A DNA stretch of 64,000 bases from Breviolum minutum Mf 1.05b.01 (Eukaryota > Sar > Dinophyceae > Suessiales > Symbiodiniaceae). Below the pieces are notes generated by a model. It ran no database searches. It was not told where the DNA came from and saw only the letters and a program-made list of their open reading frames with translations. The DNA is taken from NCBI GenBank assembly GCA_000507305.1, contig DF239859.1, forward strand, positions 93,890 through 157,889. Direction: 5' to 3'. Shown here piece by piece: positions 48,426 to 60,079 of this stretch (the stretch's first letter is position 1; the number at the start of each line of letters is the position of its first letter). Made by a program: the position numbers and the translations under genes.

Positions 48426-51121
48426 TGTTGAGACTTGGAGTGGGGACACAAAAGCCAACGTAAGGTGATCACAGGTGCAGTCTTGTCTTCCACCTTAGTT
48501 ATCTTTGCCACACTGAAATAGAACGACAGAACGACATACTGCGATTATTGTGATCTGACATTTATGCAATACACACATATATATATTTATAATATTTATA
48601 TATGTATATACACATACGAGTGTCGATCGAAAGGTCCTTGCTTTGAGTTTAGTATTCGATGAAGTTTTGTATGCCAAAATGACCTTTGCCGAAAGTTAAA
48701 ACCTGAATCTGCTATAGTAAAGTGTTTTTTGTTTGCAAAAGCTTCGCGAAAGTAGTAAGACATGACTGGAACATACACGGATTTTTGAAGATGAAGTTTA
48801 TATACGGCGATTTTTCCGCGAAAGTTTGGCGAAAGTTTTGATAAAGCTTGGCGAAAGACGGCCTTCTCTTGAATGTTGACTTGTTACTTGTATGTCTTGT
48901 TTCCAGTTAGTTTCGGTGTGGAAGTGTCAGAACTGGCCGGAGAAGGTGAGCAAGGACCCTGTGAAGCATGAATTTTCTTGGTCGCTCTTGTCAAACTCCT
49001 GTTTTGTACCAAAAATTCCCACGTACAATCCAACATGGCCCGGCCAAAGTCTTTTCTGGACATGGCGAAAGTTTAGCAAAAGTAGTTTTTTTAGCTCAGA
49101 ATGTCCATTCCTGGAAGAAAGAATTTTGATCAACCACCATTTTAATTACAATACAGATAGATATGTGTTTGTAAAATTTTGTAAATATCTACTGGCGAGA
49201 TATCCTGTGCAGCAAGGACCTTTGACGACCCCTAACGACCACCCCGGCTCGAGGTGACTGGAGGGCAAAATGGTAGTGTGCTTTCCTCTTCCGAGTTCTA
49301 TCGTCCAGAGCTGGATGAATGGCAGGCAGAGCAAACATGAAAGATCCCAAAACCATGATTTCATCAGCAAAAACGATATAGAATGTTTGAGAAACATGTA
49401 GAGATATATATAGAATGATATAAAGATACTGTATGCAGTCTATAGTCATCTGGAGTCATCCGTATATAGTCCCTAGAATTTTTTATAATTTTTTATTTGA
49501 ATACTTGATCTACGACGTTGTCAGATCAAGTTGGTGTCGGTTGATGTCAGTTGATGGTGGAACGGGACTTTTGTAGGCTGGGCCCTCGATGGCTATTCCG
49601 CGGTATGGTCACCAGTGCTTGCTGTGCAGCCTGTGATGCGCAAAGCATGGAGAAGCTCAGCCAGTGTGAGAGATTCACGGGCGCGTGTCCTCTTGACAGG
49701 GTTTAACAAGTAAGGATTTGTTGTTTTTTTGTTGATTTCACTCCAATCATCTCGGCAGAAGCTCTTGTTGTTTTGGTCTCATCTTTCAGCATTGGCCAAG
49801 GCCACCATACATCTTACAGATTCTTATGTTTTGTGTTGGTCAAATGTTGTCCGTGAAAACAAACTATTTCTTTGAGACAAAGTCAGACTCGTCAGACAAA
49901 CCTTGGGATCACATCCACGGGGACCGGGGACCTCGATGCTTGGCATGCTGAGGGTGCCTACGGACACTGGACACTTCATAACACTTCTCCATCTGATGTT
50001 TTTTAAATTTCATGCCATTCTGAACATTGTGCAAGAAAAATGTGTGTAGAAGTAGAATTACTGTAGAAAAGCATTTTTCGTAGCAATGATGCACAACAGG
50101 AGATTACCGGCACACATCGGCACCATTGAGACAACGTAGCCGACCAAGCATTGTTCATGATATGCAAAGCTGGTGAAATCGGAAAGAAAAGTGTCCCAAC
50201 ACTCTCCAAAGAAAGCTGCCCAAGCCACGGCTGGTTTCGTACTTGCCTGGTCACCCAAGCTTGTGCTGCATTTACACTTATGACTCATGACTCTTATGAC
50301 CCATCTCTTTGCCAGAGGATATGGGACTTCCGCAACCTTTTGATCTGCCAAATGATCCAATGCGCTTTAAAGACATGTGGGGCAGGAAAGTTAGGATTGT
50401 TTGCTGTGAATTTTGGAACGTTCATTTTGGAGATGAATAGGAAAGTCATGGAAAGTCTAGCTTTTCCGCTTGCAAGGTCAAGATTGAATGGCACATCATG
50501 GCACAATTACCTCCGGTTAACCCTACCTCTTTACTCTGGGCGAATCAACACTCTTCCACGGGATGATTGGCACTGCTGTGGTGGCTGACCTGTAGCTAAT
50601 GACGTCCACCGACTCTCGATCCAAAAAGGTAAGGCTCGCCGAGCTGCAAAGAGATGGATAGAGACGGTAAGGCTGAAAATTCCGAAATGGCTTCGCATAC
50701 AGTGATTTGCTAGCTATGGAAGTTTGTCTTGCTTCATCTTGCTTCTCCGTGTCCGTGAGTGTAAGCTTCATAGCAGTCATAGCAGTATTGTCTTGTCGCA
50801 AAAGCTCGCAAAAGATGTTTCAAGATGTTTCAAGTCTAAATCTCAATCTCTGGAGCAAAATCAAAATTTATAATATATTTTTATGTATATATATATATAT
50901 ACATGTGTTTGCAACAATTTGTTGCCTTACTACGTTTCTTTGTTGCCAACCTCGAGCTATTGCAATTGTGAAGCCGTATCATGTGGCCTACTGCTCCGTG
51001 TTATAAGACATGTTTCGCTTTGATGGAGAATACATAATTAGACATCATAAGACTATAAAACGAGATTTTCAATGAAAAAAACTGACAAAACAACACAGCC
51101 AGTGGCGGAGCCATGAGATTA
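48426..51121. other. Mostly non-coding; weak exon candidates
   Basis: A possible exon lies at about 49580-49709 between a ttttgtag acceptor and a GTAAGG donor (VMRKAWRSSASVRDSRARVL in one frame, a Cys-rich alternative in another), unrecognised. A - strand hydrophobic frame near 50100-50250 (CLVGYVVSMVPMCAGNLLL) is also possible. TATA-type runs are at 48575-48612 and 50880-50905. Several gcgaaagttt phrases recur at 48740-49080. Confidence 0.35.
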
Positions 51122-51229
51122 TGCAATGCTGATGTGGACGAAGCTGAGCGGAATCCGGCTGAGTTCGAAGATTTCGACGAGCCGGAGGATGAGGACGGAG
51201 GCGATGGAGGCGCGGATGGGAGAGATTGA
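51122..51229 (+). CDS. Acidic C-terminal exon, unrecognised
   Basis: The frame CNADVDEAERNPAEFEDFDE continues into PEDEDGGDGGADGRD and a TGA stop at 51227-51229. A strongly acidic tail of this kind is common at protein C-termini. Upstream exons could not be linked. Confidence 0.4.
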   Translation, partial: CNADVDEAERNPAEFEDFDEPEDEDGGDGGADGRD

Positions 51230-51742
51230 ACTTCCAGAATTCACAGTCTCGGCCGTACTCTAAGACCCTGCAAGCGAAAGACCACGGTGGTTTCCGACAT
51301 CCAATAGGAAACTTTACGTTTCAGGGTGTTTGAATGGGCATATCATGGGCATCTCTTTGCATTGAGAATAGACATATTAATCATATTAGATGTGGGGGAT
51401 TGTGGGGGCATAGGGGCAAGGGACTTGGCCAGACGCCAGCACAGGAGGTTCCTCGAAGTCGTTTTTCGACCTCCGGCAACGCACCTTGAGCGGAATGGAT
51501 TTGATGCCAGCCTTTCGGGTGGTGGTGCTTGGTCTGGCTCGAAAGCTGAAGAACAACACCAAGGACATTTGCCATTGCCATCCTCTGATAATGCACAGGA
51601 ATTAATGAATCAACACTGCTACACAATGATTGCAGAATGGTACAGTGGCGAACACATAAAATATATTGAACTATGTATTCCAGTCACAGGAGTCACAATG
51701 AATTTCTGGTTTCTTCAGCGTCATCCAAACTTATGAAGTTTG

Positions 51743-53301
51743 GGGAGCATCGCTGATGAACAAGTCGTTTGCATCCATCCTGCCTGGGAGGATTCCATTT
51801 TGTATTCGGAGGTGGAAGATGCTTTGGGTCGATACTTCAGAGTTTTGGATGCTGATATGCAGAGGCGCCGCCGTTGATATTTTATCAATCTTGATGGAGT
51901 ATGGCTCAAACAGGTCGTGGTATGTCCAGAAGAGAGGAGGAGAGATGATAGAGACGTGACAAACTCATCGAACATTGGACACCTGCATTGTTCTAGGCGT
52001 TTCACAGGCCCTAGTTGGGATATGATGAATTGACGTTTGACGCAGCCTGTGTTATCTGTGTTGATTTGCCCTGTGGAGGTTTGCCAACCTGCATGAAATT
52101 CTGCGAGACGCGGCCGCTTCTCGTCTCTAAATTCCGGACCTACCCTAAATTGTGAGCTTTTGAAGACCAAGGAGCTCTTCTTTGCATACCGGTAGGGTTA
52201 AAGAGGGTCACATCTGACAGCACGGTGATATGGTGGTGTGATGCAGCGATATGATGCACTTGGCATTTACTCGATTGCTCGATGTTTGACGGGTCAAGCG
52301 GGTCAAGCTAAGGACAAAGGGGGTGCCGCTGCTGCAGGCTATGCTGCATCATCTGCAGTTCTTGGAACGCACAATGCTGGCGTTGGCCTTTTGCACGAGG
52401 GCATGCGAGAAATCGCTGTTGTGCCTTGTTCAGTCTTGGCGTTGCCAGTTTCAAACGACCAAAACTACACGAGGCCACGCCGGCAAACGACAAATTTGAA
52501 CAAGTGGAATTTTCCGGGATGTTTGGACCAATGTTCCAGTTTTTTTTGCTCAAGAGTTGTCCAGGTGCTGTTGGCCTGTGGTGAAATGCAGCGGCAGTGC
52601 TTAGATTTAAAACTCGATGCACAAAGATCCATCGCCACCTCGGCGAAAACCCCGCATATCAGCTATTCGAAGTATGCAGATTTCTTGGACGAGGCCAGAT
52701 CAATCCAGATGAATCAGTGGGAGCATGCTATGACTTCTGGGAAAAAGTCACCGCAAGATGAGGAAAAAACAAGATGGACGAATCGCCACATGGAAGGTAG
52801 TGATTTAGTAGTGATGGTAGTGATGGTATTGCTTGGAAATTCTTTGAATGATAAACCTGTAGACTTTTTATAGGAGGAGTTTTTTTCGTTTTGCCAAATT
52901 GCAAACCTGAAAGTTTAAGAAGATTTGGTGCCAAGATGTGCCAAGCATACTCATGAAGTCATGAAGTCGCTGACCTTAAAAGCCTGGAGAGTCCCCCATG
53001 ATGTGTTAGGCCTTGGCTTTGTGCGACCAACTTCGTCGCAAGCATGAGGCAGTCACTGAAAGGGGAAACTTTATTCCAACTTGCAAAGCGCACGTTTGCC
53101 TAAAGGAAAGGCATTGAATGGCATTGACATGAATTTCCTCAAACATCTTCAGACTTTTTAAGCTATTTTTACGACACCTTCCCCCGGCTACAATCCTGCC
53201 AGGAGCTTCAGCAGCAACGCATTCGTGCCATGGCCAAGCTCACCGAAGCCAAATTGGCCGCTGGCACTGGCACCGAAGCAGTTTCACCTGCAAGTGCTTG
53301 A
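51743..53301 (+). CDS. Unrecognised multi-exon gene
   Basis: Exon 51743 to about 51869 encodes DEQVVCIHPAWEDSILYSEV, then EDALGRYFRVLDADMQRRR. Exon 52565-52796 has a good pyrimidine-tract acceptor and a GTAGTG donor, and encodes VLLACGEMQRQCLDLKLDAQ, SYSKYADFLDEARSIQMNQW and KKSPQDEEKTRWTNRHME. The last exon, 53203-53301, follows an acceptor with a long pyrimidine run (ccttcccccggctacaatcctgccag spans 53177-53202). It encodes ELQQQRIRAMAKLTEAKLAA, then GTGTEAVSPASA and TGA. Composition and splice sites make these real coding exons. They probably encode a soluble helical protein with a basic, coil-like end. No family is recognised, and exons upstream of 51743 were not resolved. Confidence 0.5.
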
Positions 53302-54537
53302 GAAAAAAAAGATGGATGGACTGATGGACCATGGGCTGCTCATACAAGCATTTGAGATTCACGTATCCACAAATTGAATGGATTCTCTGAGATTTCAATA
53401 TAAATTTCATAGACTCTTTGTGGGCTACATGATTTTTGTTGTTTTCCTTTTTACACATTAAGTTTTTGCTCGAATCGCTGGCTTCGACATGTCAGCTTTG
53501 TCCAGGAGTGTGGCCTGTGTGCGGATGCGCTGCCCAGGCATGACTGAGACTTGCAACTTGCAATTCTGCAGACTTTCACATGATTCTCACAGACACCCAA
53601 TATGTCGGGATTCAAAATATCCTGCGTCACAGTGTGAGATGCCCACAACAAAATTCACCAAGAAAAATATGCCTTGAAATGCCTTGAAAACGAAACAAGG
53701 TACGATATTCATAATTTCTTGAGCTTCACAACCGGCATAACGAATACAAAAAATCAGATCCCGATTAATTGCAATCGAATCACATTTCAATTTGAATTAA
53801 TAGCGATCTAAAAGAGTGAATATAGTTGAATATTGAATATCCCTTCATTTAAGACAATATCAATATTACAATATCTACATACATATTTTTCATTCATATT
53901 AACATACAATTATTTGTACAATTTGATTTCATTATGAATGACACCAGCCTGAACCCCAAACAGTTTGAGACATTTCTGTTTACTTGTAGACCACTTGTCC
54001 ATTACATCGTTTGTAAAAAGGCTGGTGCACTACGCGACATTTCCGGAGCCACACGAGAGGAGAATACTCTTGTACTTAATCAATTGGACAGTGCTACATG
54101 GCAACGCAATTCAGAACATGGTGTGGACCTGTCTTGATCCATACACGTGAATACATTTGATATGTTTGGACGCCGCTGGTACAAAATACCCAACCGCACA
54201 CTTTTGTTGAAACTGACAGTTGGTTTTGGCAATCTCGTGAATTTCTTGCAACTTCAGGTCAATCTGCAAGTTCGCAGTGATTGACAGCCCTTTCGTCCGG
54301 GGTATTTTGGGAGATCTTTTCCCAGAGGTGCGCCTCGCAGATGGCAATCGGAAAACACTGAAGCCAAAGCACGCCGTAGGCCATGTTTGCCACTACTTTT
54401 GAACCATGAATCCTTAATTCCAGTGTTTTATGCGCGTTCATTGTACGTAGAAAATATCTTTTAAAGTTGATTTTAAGTGTACATGATTACATGATGTATA
54501 AACATGTTGCCTCTCTTTCTCTCTGTATATTATGTAG
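53302..54537. other. No supportable gene
   Basis: AT-rich intron or intergenic sequence, strongest at 53760-53930. No motif-bearing frame. Confidence 0.45.
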
Positions 54538-54657
54538 GATTGTTTTGCATCTATGACTCACCCCAAGTGGAGTTTCCTCCCCCAGACTATGCAATGTTGA
54601 TCATGAGCTTGAAGCAAGAACAGTTCAGAAGGAACATTCAGATCCAGACAACCACAG
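54538..54657 (+). CDS. Exon of an unrecognised protein
   Basis: A 120-base exon follows a textbook pyrimidine tract and AG (54505-54537) and precedes a GC-type donor at 54658. It encodes LFCIYDSPQVEFPPPDYAML, then IMSLKQEQFRRNIQIQTTT. It could belong to the dynein gene downstream, since the spacing and strand fit, but the sequence does not prove it. Confidence 0.4.
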
Positions 54658-55624
54658 GCATAACCACTTGCAATATTTGGCGAAAACCAATTTTAGTTTG
54701 AACATGATCAGGGCAGCGCCAGAAGCTTGGTACTCCGGCCGCAGGAAGGCTTGATCAAGAAGTGTAGAACTGGCTCATTTTCTGTCATTCCCAGATTTCA
54801 AATGCCACTGTGCTGTTTTGAAGCCTGTGTGCAACTCTTGTGGCTAGATATTTTCCCAGACGTTGTTGGTGCCTTGCATGGCAGGTATCCAGCTCTGTGA
54901 GACAATCATGGGACGTCACGGGCTGATGCTTGTTGACCAGGCTTTTTCTGGAAAGACAGAGGTGGGGAATGCACCTGGCTTAGTTGAAAGGGATCTCTCG
55001 ACGATAAAACAAGATAAAACAAGTAAAATGTGTTAGTGATGGTAGTCTTGGCGCTTGCGAGAAAAGGAGCAAGTTGGGTTGAGTTATATAAGTAATGTTT
55101 CTTGTCTTTAGCCTTCAGATTTGATTCTTTAGGTTTGTGCAATGGAAGCTGCTGCCCTCGCAGTGCAGGGCTTGGTCGTGGTGCCATGAACCATGTTCAT
55201 GTTCTTTGGCATTAGCTCCACAAACGCCATAGGTTTTCAATCCAAGGTGCAGACCCACAAGATCAATCCCAAGTTTCGGACTTAGCCACCATTCACTCGG
55301 TTTGGTTGAACAGATGTCTACCAGGAAGCCGAAAAGGCTTGTATACGTTTAATTCATTTCGTGCTGTTCATGGTTGATCTCTAGATTCTAGATTTTGATT
55401 CCCACACCTCACTGTGGAGGTCCATCAAACTTTATGGTGAGAACGATGAGGGTACTCAGGAGTGGACAGCTGGGTACACAAAAGTATTACTGAGCATTAC
55501 GATTTCGATCACAAGCACATCACTCAGAGATGCATCATGCACAAAGCAATACTTCAGCCAACTTGGTGCAGCATTTGCAAATATTTGCAGCATGTTTGAC
55601 ATCTACCAGTCTGATTGATGGCAG
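54658..55624. other. Intron-like sequence, no gene seen
   Basis: No exon with motif support. A short frame near 55140-55187 (MEAAALAVQGLVVVP, then stop) is too short to judge. Confidence 0.4.
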
Positions 55625-56660
55625 GATGAAACCCTTGCCCTCACAGTGCCTGCATCGTCAGCTGAGCAGAACAAAGCGCGACAGATTTTGCTCAATGAAC
55701 CTGTTGATGCAGTCCACCCCTCAGCAGGTACAAATCATGTTGCATAGATACTGAAAGGGTCAACTGGTTTTGAATACAGATCTGAAGCTGTGTGAATCTG
55801 ACTCGACTGTTTGATTCTCAACCTTTTGTGCCTTGACCCAAGCACAGCGCGCAGTTCTTGAGAGGTGTTGAATGATATGATGAGCAATGCGTGCCATGAG
55901 TTTGCTTTGTAGGGCATACAGGTGCATGACATGAAATTTTCATTGCCAAGGGCAAGTATTGACTTTAAGCATCCGTATTCATGGACCTTCCGTTCTTGCC
56001 TAACTTCTCGTTGAGCAACTCTCACCAGCCATGCATTTGAACATCCCCAATACTATCGATTCAGGTTTGGATGGAGAATCTCAACACAGCGCTGGACGAC
56101 AGCAAGAAGCTTTGCTTGAACACTGGGGAAATCATCAAGCCGGTTCCCCAGCTTTTTGCAGAGCTTCCGGACGGTATAGGATACTTGCCCACGTGCTACT
56201 TGTGCCAGATAGAACATGTAGGGCATGAAGGAGAGACTCAAGTTCACGAAAGCAGGAGCAACAGAAGCTGGTTGCAGACTGGAAATAGATTAGGTGCTAG
56301 AAAAAATTGCAGCTTCTCAATGGGACGAGGTTACCACCGGTCACGACCATGATGTTTGAGGCGCGTCAACCCGCCGGCGGATGTTCGTGTTTCGTGCCGT
56401 TGTTTCCAGTTTTGCTTCCAACACAATTAGGGAACTCACTGCCTTCAATTTGACAAGTGCTTTCGGGTGAAAGAAAAAGCATTTTCACTTTGGTGTACGA
56501 CATTGTTAATGCCTTGTCAATGCATTAGTTCGAAGCGGTGCAGCAATATGACTCCTTTGATTTTGGGTATGACCTCTTTCTTTTGAGTCCTGAAAAGAGG
56601 AACTAGAGGTTTTTATTTCATCCTGGCAGATTTCTAGTAAGGCGTCAAGCCAGCAGCAAT

Positions 56661-56696
<36 letters not shown>

Positions 56697-56779
56697 GAAG
56701 GTTTTGGACACCAATGTGGAGCGGGCTCGGCAATTTTTTCACAGGTAGAAGACTTTGCTGCGGCATCACCAACAACAGC
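55625..56779 (+). CDS. Dynein heavy chain, AAA2-region exons (partial)
   Basis: Exon 55625-55711 (29 codons) ends QILLNEPVDA at a GT donor. Exon 56065-56139 encodes VWMENLNTALDDSKKLCLNT, then GEIIK, ending at a possible GC donor. Joined, they read NEPVDA-VWMENLNTALDD, matching the very conserved dynein stretch around the Walker B of a motor AAA domain (usual form [23 protein letters not shown]). Exon 56745-56779 encodes VEDFAAASPTTA, matching the following VEDLAVASPATV. A tiny exon near 56550-56576 (NMTPLIL) may fill the gap. Dynein heavy chains drive flagellar beating or cargo transport on microtubules. NE replaces DG in Walker B, and the tiny exon seems to have lost a base compared with its second copy at 58.1 kb. 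This copy may therefore be degenerate. Confidence 0.65.
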
Positions 56780-56871
56780 GTGGGCACCTAGAAATCTTGG
56801 GATCACCCCTGCCCTCTCGGTTTTTTGGAACTTTCATGTGGTATGTTTTCATGATTTTACATGAAACAGCG
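56444..56871 (+). repeat. Segmental duplicate A (with dynein exons)
   Basis: From ttcaatttgac to catgaaacagcg it matches 57972-58376 at well over 90%, apart from the ATC run, which has 12 units here (56661-56696) and 4 there. It contains the VEDFAAASPTTA exon. Confidence 0.9.
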
Positions 56872-57539
56872 ATGTTCTGTACCGCTTCCCTTGGCAGGAA
56901 GAACATTTTTCTGGGGTGATGTCCCGCCACGGTAGAAAAAATGTAAAGAGAAAGTATAGGAAGGCATACAGTTCACAGGGAACGTCCATTAGAAATAGCA
57001 AATGCATTAATGAAATATTTGCTAATTACTGAAAGTAATCTTTAAAAGTACATATATACACCACTCTATACATGTAATGTTCCTGTGGCTACTGGCAGCC
57101 AAGTCCCCAACAGATGTTGGGACAGCATTTGCCTTTTGATGTGAGTTGTGCAATTTTACCCTCAGCCGAAGTAGTGCAGACCTTGAAGCGGTTGAGAAGT
57201 ATTTGCAGTACTTGCCCAAGCCAGTCAACCCAGGTCTCCGATGGTACCAATGAGGAAGATCAGCAGTCCGTTGAAGATGAAGACTTCGAAGAGGACAGTT
57301 GTTTTTGACAGTCAATCCCGCGTGGAATGATGTTTGACCTACGCAATTGAATCAAGTTTGAAGTTGTTGATGACTTTCCAGAAGCATTACTTTTTTGTTA
57401 CGATTATAGATATCTGGGTACTGTGTGGGGTTGTGACCCCAATGTACCCCGAATGCATCCAATTCCTGTGCTAGAGCCTTCAGGAGCTTGTGTTTTGGTA
57501 TGTGTTGTAGATATCTAGGCAGAGCTTACAAATCCCAAC
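56872..57539. other. Intron-like; one acidic terminal-type frame
   Basis: A frame at about 57160-57308 reads GTNEEDQQSVEDEDFEEDS before a stop, and could be a terminal exon. A second frame over the same bases is equally plausible (LEAVEKYLQYLPKPVNPGL). Confidence 0.3.
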
Positions 57540-57861
57540 ATGCAGCAAATGCACTTTTTGGCTGCAAAGTTGAGCAACACAAGCAAGTCGAACATGTTGC
57601 GTGACATTGTTGTCGCTCCACCTCTAGCTGCTCTAGCTCTTTCCGTGTTTGGTGAGTTTGAAGATGATGATGAGGAGGAGGAGGGGGATGGTGATGGTGA
57701 TGATGAAGATGAAGTTCGGTCTCCAATGAACACCACCGGCTTTGTTTATGCTGCCTAGGACGAGACTGAAGAGGAGACCGAGGAAGAGAAGACCGACGAG
57801 GTGGAGGAGGAGGAGGAGGAGGCAGTTGCATGCATTTGCCGCCTTGCACTCATTGTATAAC
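57540..57861 (+). CDS. Acidic protein, first exons (partial)
   Basis: ATG at 57540 opens MQQMHFLAAKLSNTSKSNML, a hydrophobic Ala/Leu stretch, then EFEDDDEEEEGDGDGDDEDE up to a possible GTTCGG donor near 57715. A second exon follows the acceptor gctgcctag at 57750-57758 and reads DETEEETEEEKTDEVEEEEE, then AVACICRLALIV and a stop. The second exon sits in segment C and is repeated in segment D. Acidic tracts of this sort occur in chaperones and nucleic-acid-linked proteins, but no family is recognised. Confidence 0.4.
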
Positions 57862-57968
57862 ACTCAGTTGTTTTCTGGGGAGGAAAGGGGTGTTATGGCG
57901 CTGATGTTTCTGTATGGCCCGTGTGTGGACAAAATCCTTCCGAATTTCGCCTAAAGTCTTTCAACAGG
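57725..57968 (+). repeat. Segmental duplicate C (acidic exon)
   Basis: From aatgaacaccaccgg to ctttcaacagg it matches 58378-58630. The copies differ by extra GAG and GAC codons in the acidic run and a few base changes. Confidence 0.93.
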
Positions 57969-57971
57969 CGT

Positions 57972-58376
57972 TTCAATTTGACAAGTGCTTTCGGGTGAAA
58001 GAAAAAGCATTTTCACTTTGGTGTACGACCTTGCTAATGCCTTGTCAATGCATTAGTTCGAAGCGGTGCAGCAATATGACTCCTTTTGATTTTGGGTATG
58101 ACCTCTTTCTTTTAAGTCCTGAAAGAGGAACTAGAGGATTTTATTTCATCCTGGCAGATTTCTTTGTAAGGCGTCAAGCCAGCAGCAATATCATCATCAT
58201 CGAAGGTTTTGGACACCAATGTGGAGCGGGTTCGGCAATTTTTTCACAGGTAGAAGACTTTGCTGCGGCATCACCAACAACAGCGTGGGCACCTAGAAAT
58301 CTTGGGATCACCCCTGCCCTCTCGGTTTTTTGGAACTTTCATGTGGTATGTTTTCATTATTTTTCATGAAGCAGCG
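57972..58376 (+). repeat. Segmental duplicate B (with dynein exons)
   Basis: Second copy of 56444-56871. It contains the VEDFAAASPTTA exon at 58250-58284, and the upstream tiny exon reads NMTPFDF, in better agreement with dynein than copy A. Confidence 0.92.
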
Positions 58377-58377
58377 N
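58377..58377. other. Ambiguous base (N) at a duplication junction
   Basis: The only N in the window. It sits exactly where segment B ends and segment D begins. Confidence 1.
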
Positions 58378-58630
58378 AATGAACACCACCGGCTTTGTTT
58401 ATGCTGCCTAGGACGAGACTGAAGAGGAGACCGAGGAAGAGGAGACCGACGACGAGGTGGAGGAGGAGGAGGAGGAGGAGGAGGCAGTTGCATGCATTTG
58501 CCGCCTTGCACTCATTGTATAACACTCAGTTGTTTTCTGGGGAGGAAAGGGGCGTTATGGCGCTGATGTTTCTGTATGGCCCGTGTGTGGACAAAATCCT
58601 TCCGAATTTCGCCTAAAGTCTTTCAACAGG
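58378..58630 (+). repeat. Segmental duplicate D (acidic exon copy)
   Basis: Second copy of 57725-57968. The exon after gctgcctag (58403-58411) encodes a slightly longer acidic run. Downstream sequence is unique (tttttccatgaactg). Confidence 0.93.
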
Positions 58631-58795
58631 TTTTTCCATGAACTGTGTTGCAACAGTACTCTTGCGAAAGATGTATTGCAAACCGATCAGCCAAACATGC
58701 AAGTTTTTCAACTTTTCCGACAATCCAAAATTCCAAATTCAAGCTGTCAGTCTCGGGCTTTATTTGTTCTATGTATAGTTTTCGTTGACCGTCAG

Positions 58796-58957
58796 GTCAT
58801 GCGGTTGTTGCCACCTGGTCCACCGGATGTTGCAATCATCCACAACCCAGTGGATGAGCGCGCGCAGTTTGTATGCCTGTCCATTGTCATGGACCGCATC
58901 GCCGGCGGGGATGGACGTGGCCCTCCCAGCGACCCCGCAGCTTGCAAGGCCTTCTAG
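58796..58957 (+). CDS. C-terminal exon, unrecognised
   Basis: It follows the acceptor gaccgtcag (58787-58795). It encodes VMRLLPPGPPDVAIIHNPVD, ERAQFVCLSIVMDRIAGG, then a Gly/Pro tail and TAG at 58955-58957. The frame is clean and the composition protein-like. It could be the last exon of the acidic-protein gene just upstream, since strand and spacing fit, but this is a guess. Confidence 0.45.
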   Translation, partial: VMRLLPPGPPDVAIIHNPVDERAQFVCLSIVMDRIAGGDGRGPPSDPAACKAF

Positions 58958-59714
58958 GGGTTGCAGTGTTTTCGGATGCCATTTGACCGCCATGACATTG
59001 CAAGACTTGGTAGTATGGTAGGACGGTAGGGAGTGGTTTCGTAGTATGGTAGGATGGCAGGGGGATAGCTAATTTTGTAATAGCATGTGCCGGCATGACA
59101 TTGCAATAGCCCTTCGTCGTGCACTGTGTGGGCTGGTAGGATGGTAGGAAGATTGGTACTTATATTTTGTTGGATGTACATTGCGATGGTCCTTGGTCTT
59201 GCAACGTGTGGGTTTTCCACAAAGCGCAGTGGTTGGCTGACAGGCAGACTACCCCGACGAGGAGCTGCTTGTGGCAGTGAGGGCGGGGGAAGTTCTCGGT
59301 GGAGCCACCGTTGGACTGGTTTGCGAGGGCCGCGGGCTGTGGTGCAGCCAAATTGGCTGACGAGCAGCTGCTTGTTGCGGTGCGGGGTCAAGAAATTTTG
59401 GGCGGCACCGCCTTTTCACTTGTATGTAATGGCCACGGCTGTGGCGCAGCCAAATTGGCAGTCTGCACCGCAGCGGCGGAGGCACGGCAATGGTGGCTGC
59501 CTTGTTTCACCGGGCTCGTGATTTAGGGTTCCGCTTTTTGGCCACGAGCCCCTTAGGTAAGTCGGCCGAAGGCTTCTAGCGGGCCGCTGGCCTGGGCTCC
59601 AATACCGCCAGGTTTCACCCCACTGAGTTGGCAGGGCTTCAGGGGTTGGAGTCGCCCTTTGCCCCCCCTCTGCGGGCAGTGTGGCTAGTGTAAAATTGGA
59701 GTTTGCAAAGGGAG
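58958..59714. other. GC-richer stretch with short local repeats
   Basis: Phrases ggtagtatggtagga (59009-59160) and ggctgtggygcagccaaattgg (59336-59356, 59431-59457) recur. The open frame over them (59126-59521) shows the repeat as CGAAKLA, so it could be a repeat protein, but no motif supports that. Confidence 0.45.
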
Positions 59715-60017
59715 TTGCAATAAAAGCATTTTTTTATGTTTTGTTGCTGTTGGTTTTTTGTCTTTTGGTGTCTGGGTTTTCGGCTTTTTGGCTTTTAACT
59801 TTTGGCGTTTGTTTTTTTAGGTTTTTTTGCTTTTAGCTTTTGGCTTTTATTGGCTTTTCGGCTTCTGACTTTTTGTTTTTGTTCGGTTCTGCTGGCTTTT
59901 GGTTTCCGTTGGCTTCAGCTGATTTTTGTTTATTCTTCTTGCTGTTGTTGCGGTTGTTGGTTTTGGTTGTCGTGCTGGTGGTTGTTGTTGGCGTTGTGGT
60001 TGTTGTTGCGGTTGTGT

Positions 60018-60079
<62 letters not shown>

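Noticed and set aside
50151..50588. 145-residue + strand frame
   Set aside because: No motif, and the composition is not distinct from neighbouring non-coding frames.
57742..57954. Arg-rich frame (RLKRRPRKRRPTRWRRRRRR) resembling a nuclear basic protein
   Set aside because: It is the +1 shadow of the acidic GAG/GAC run, whose own frame follows a good splice acceptor.
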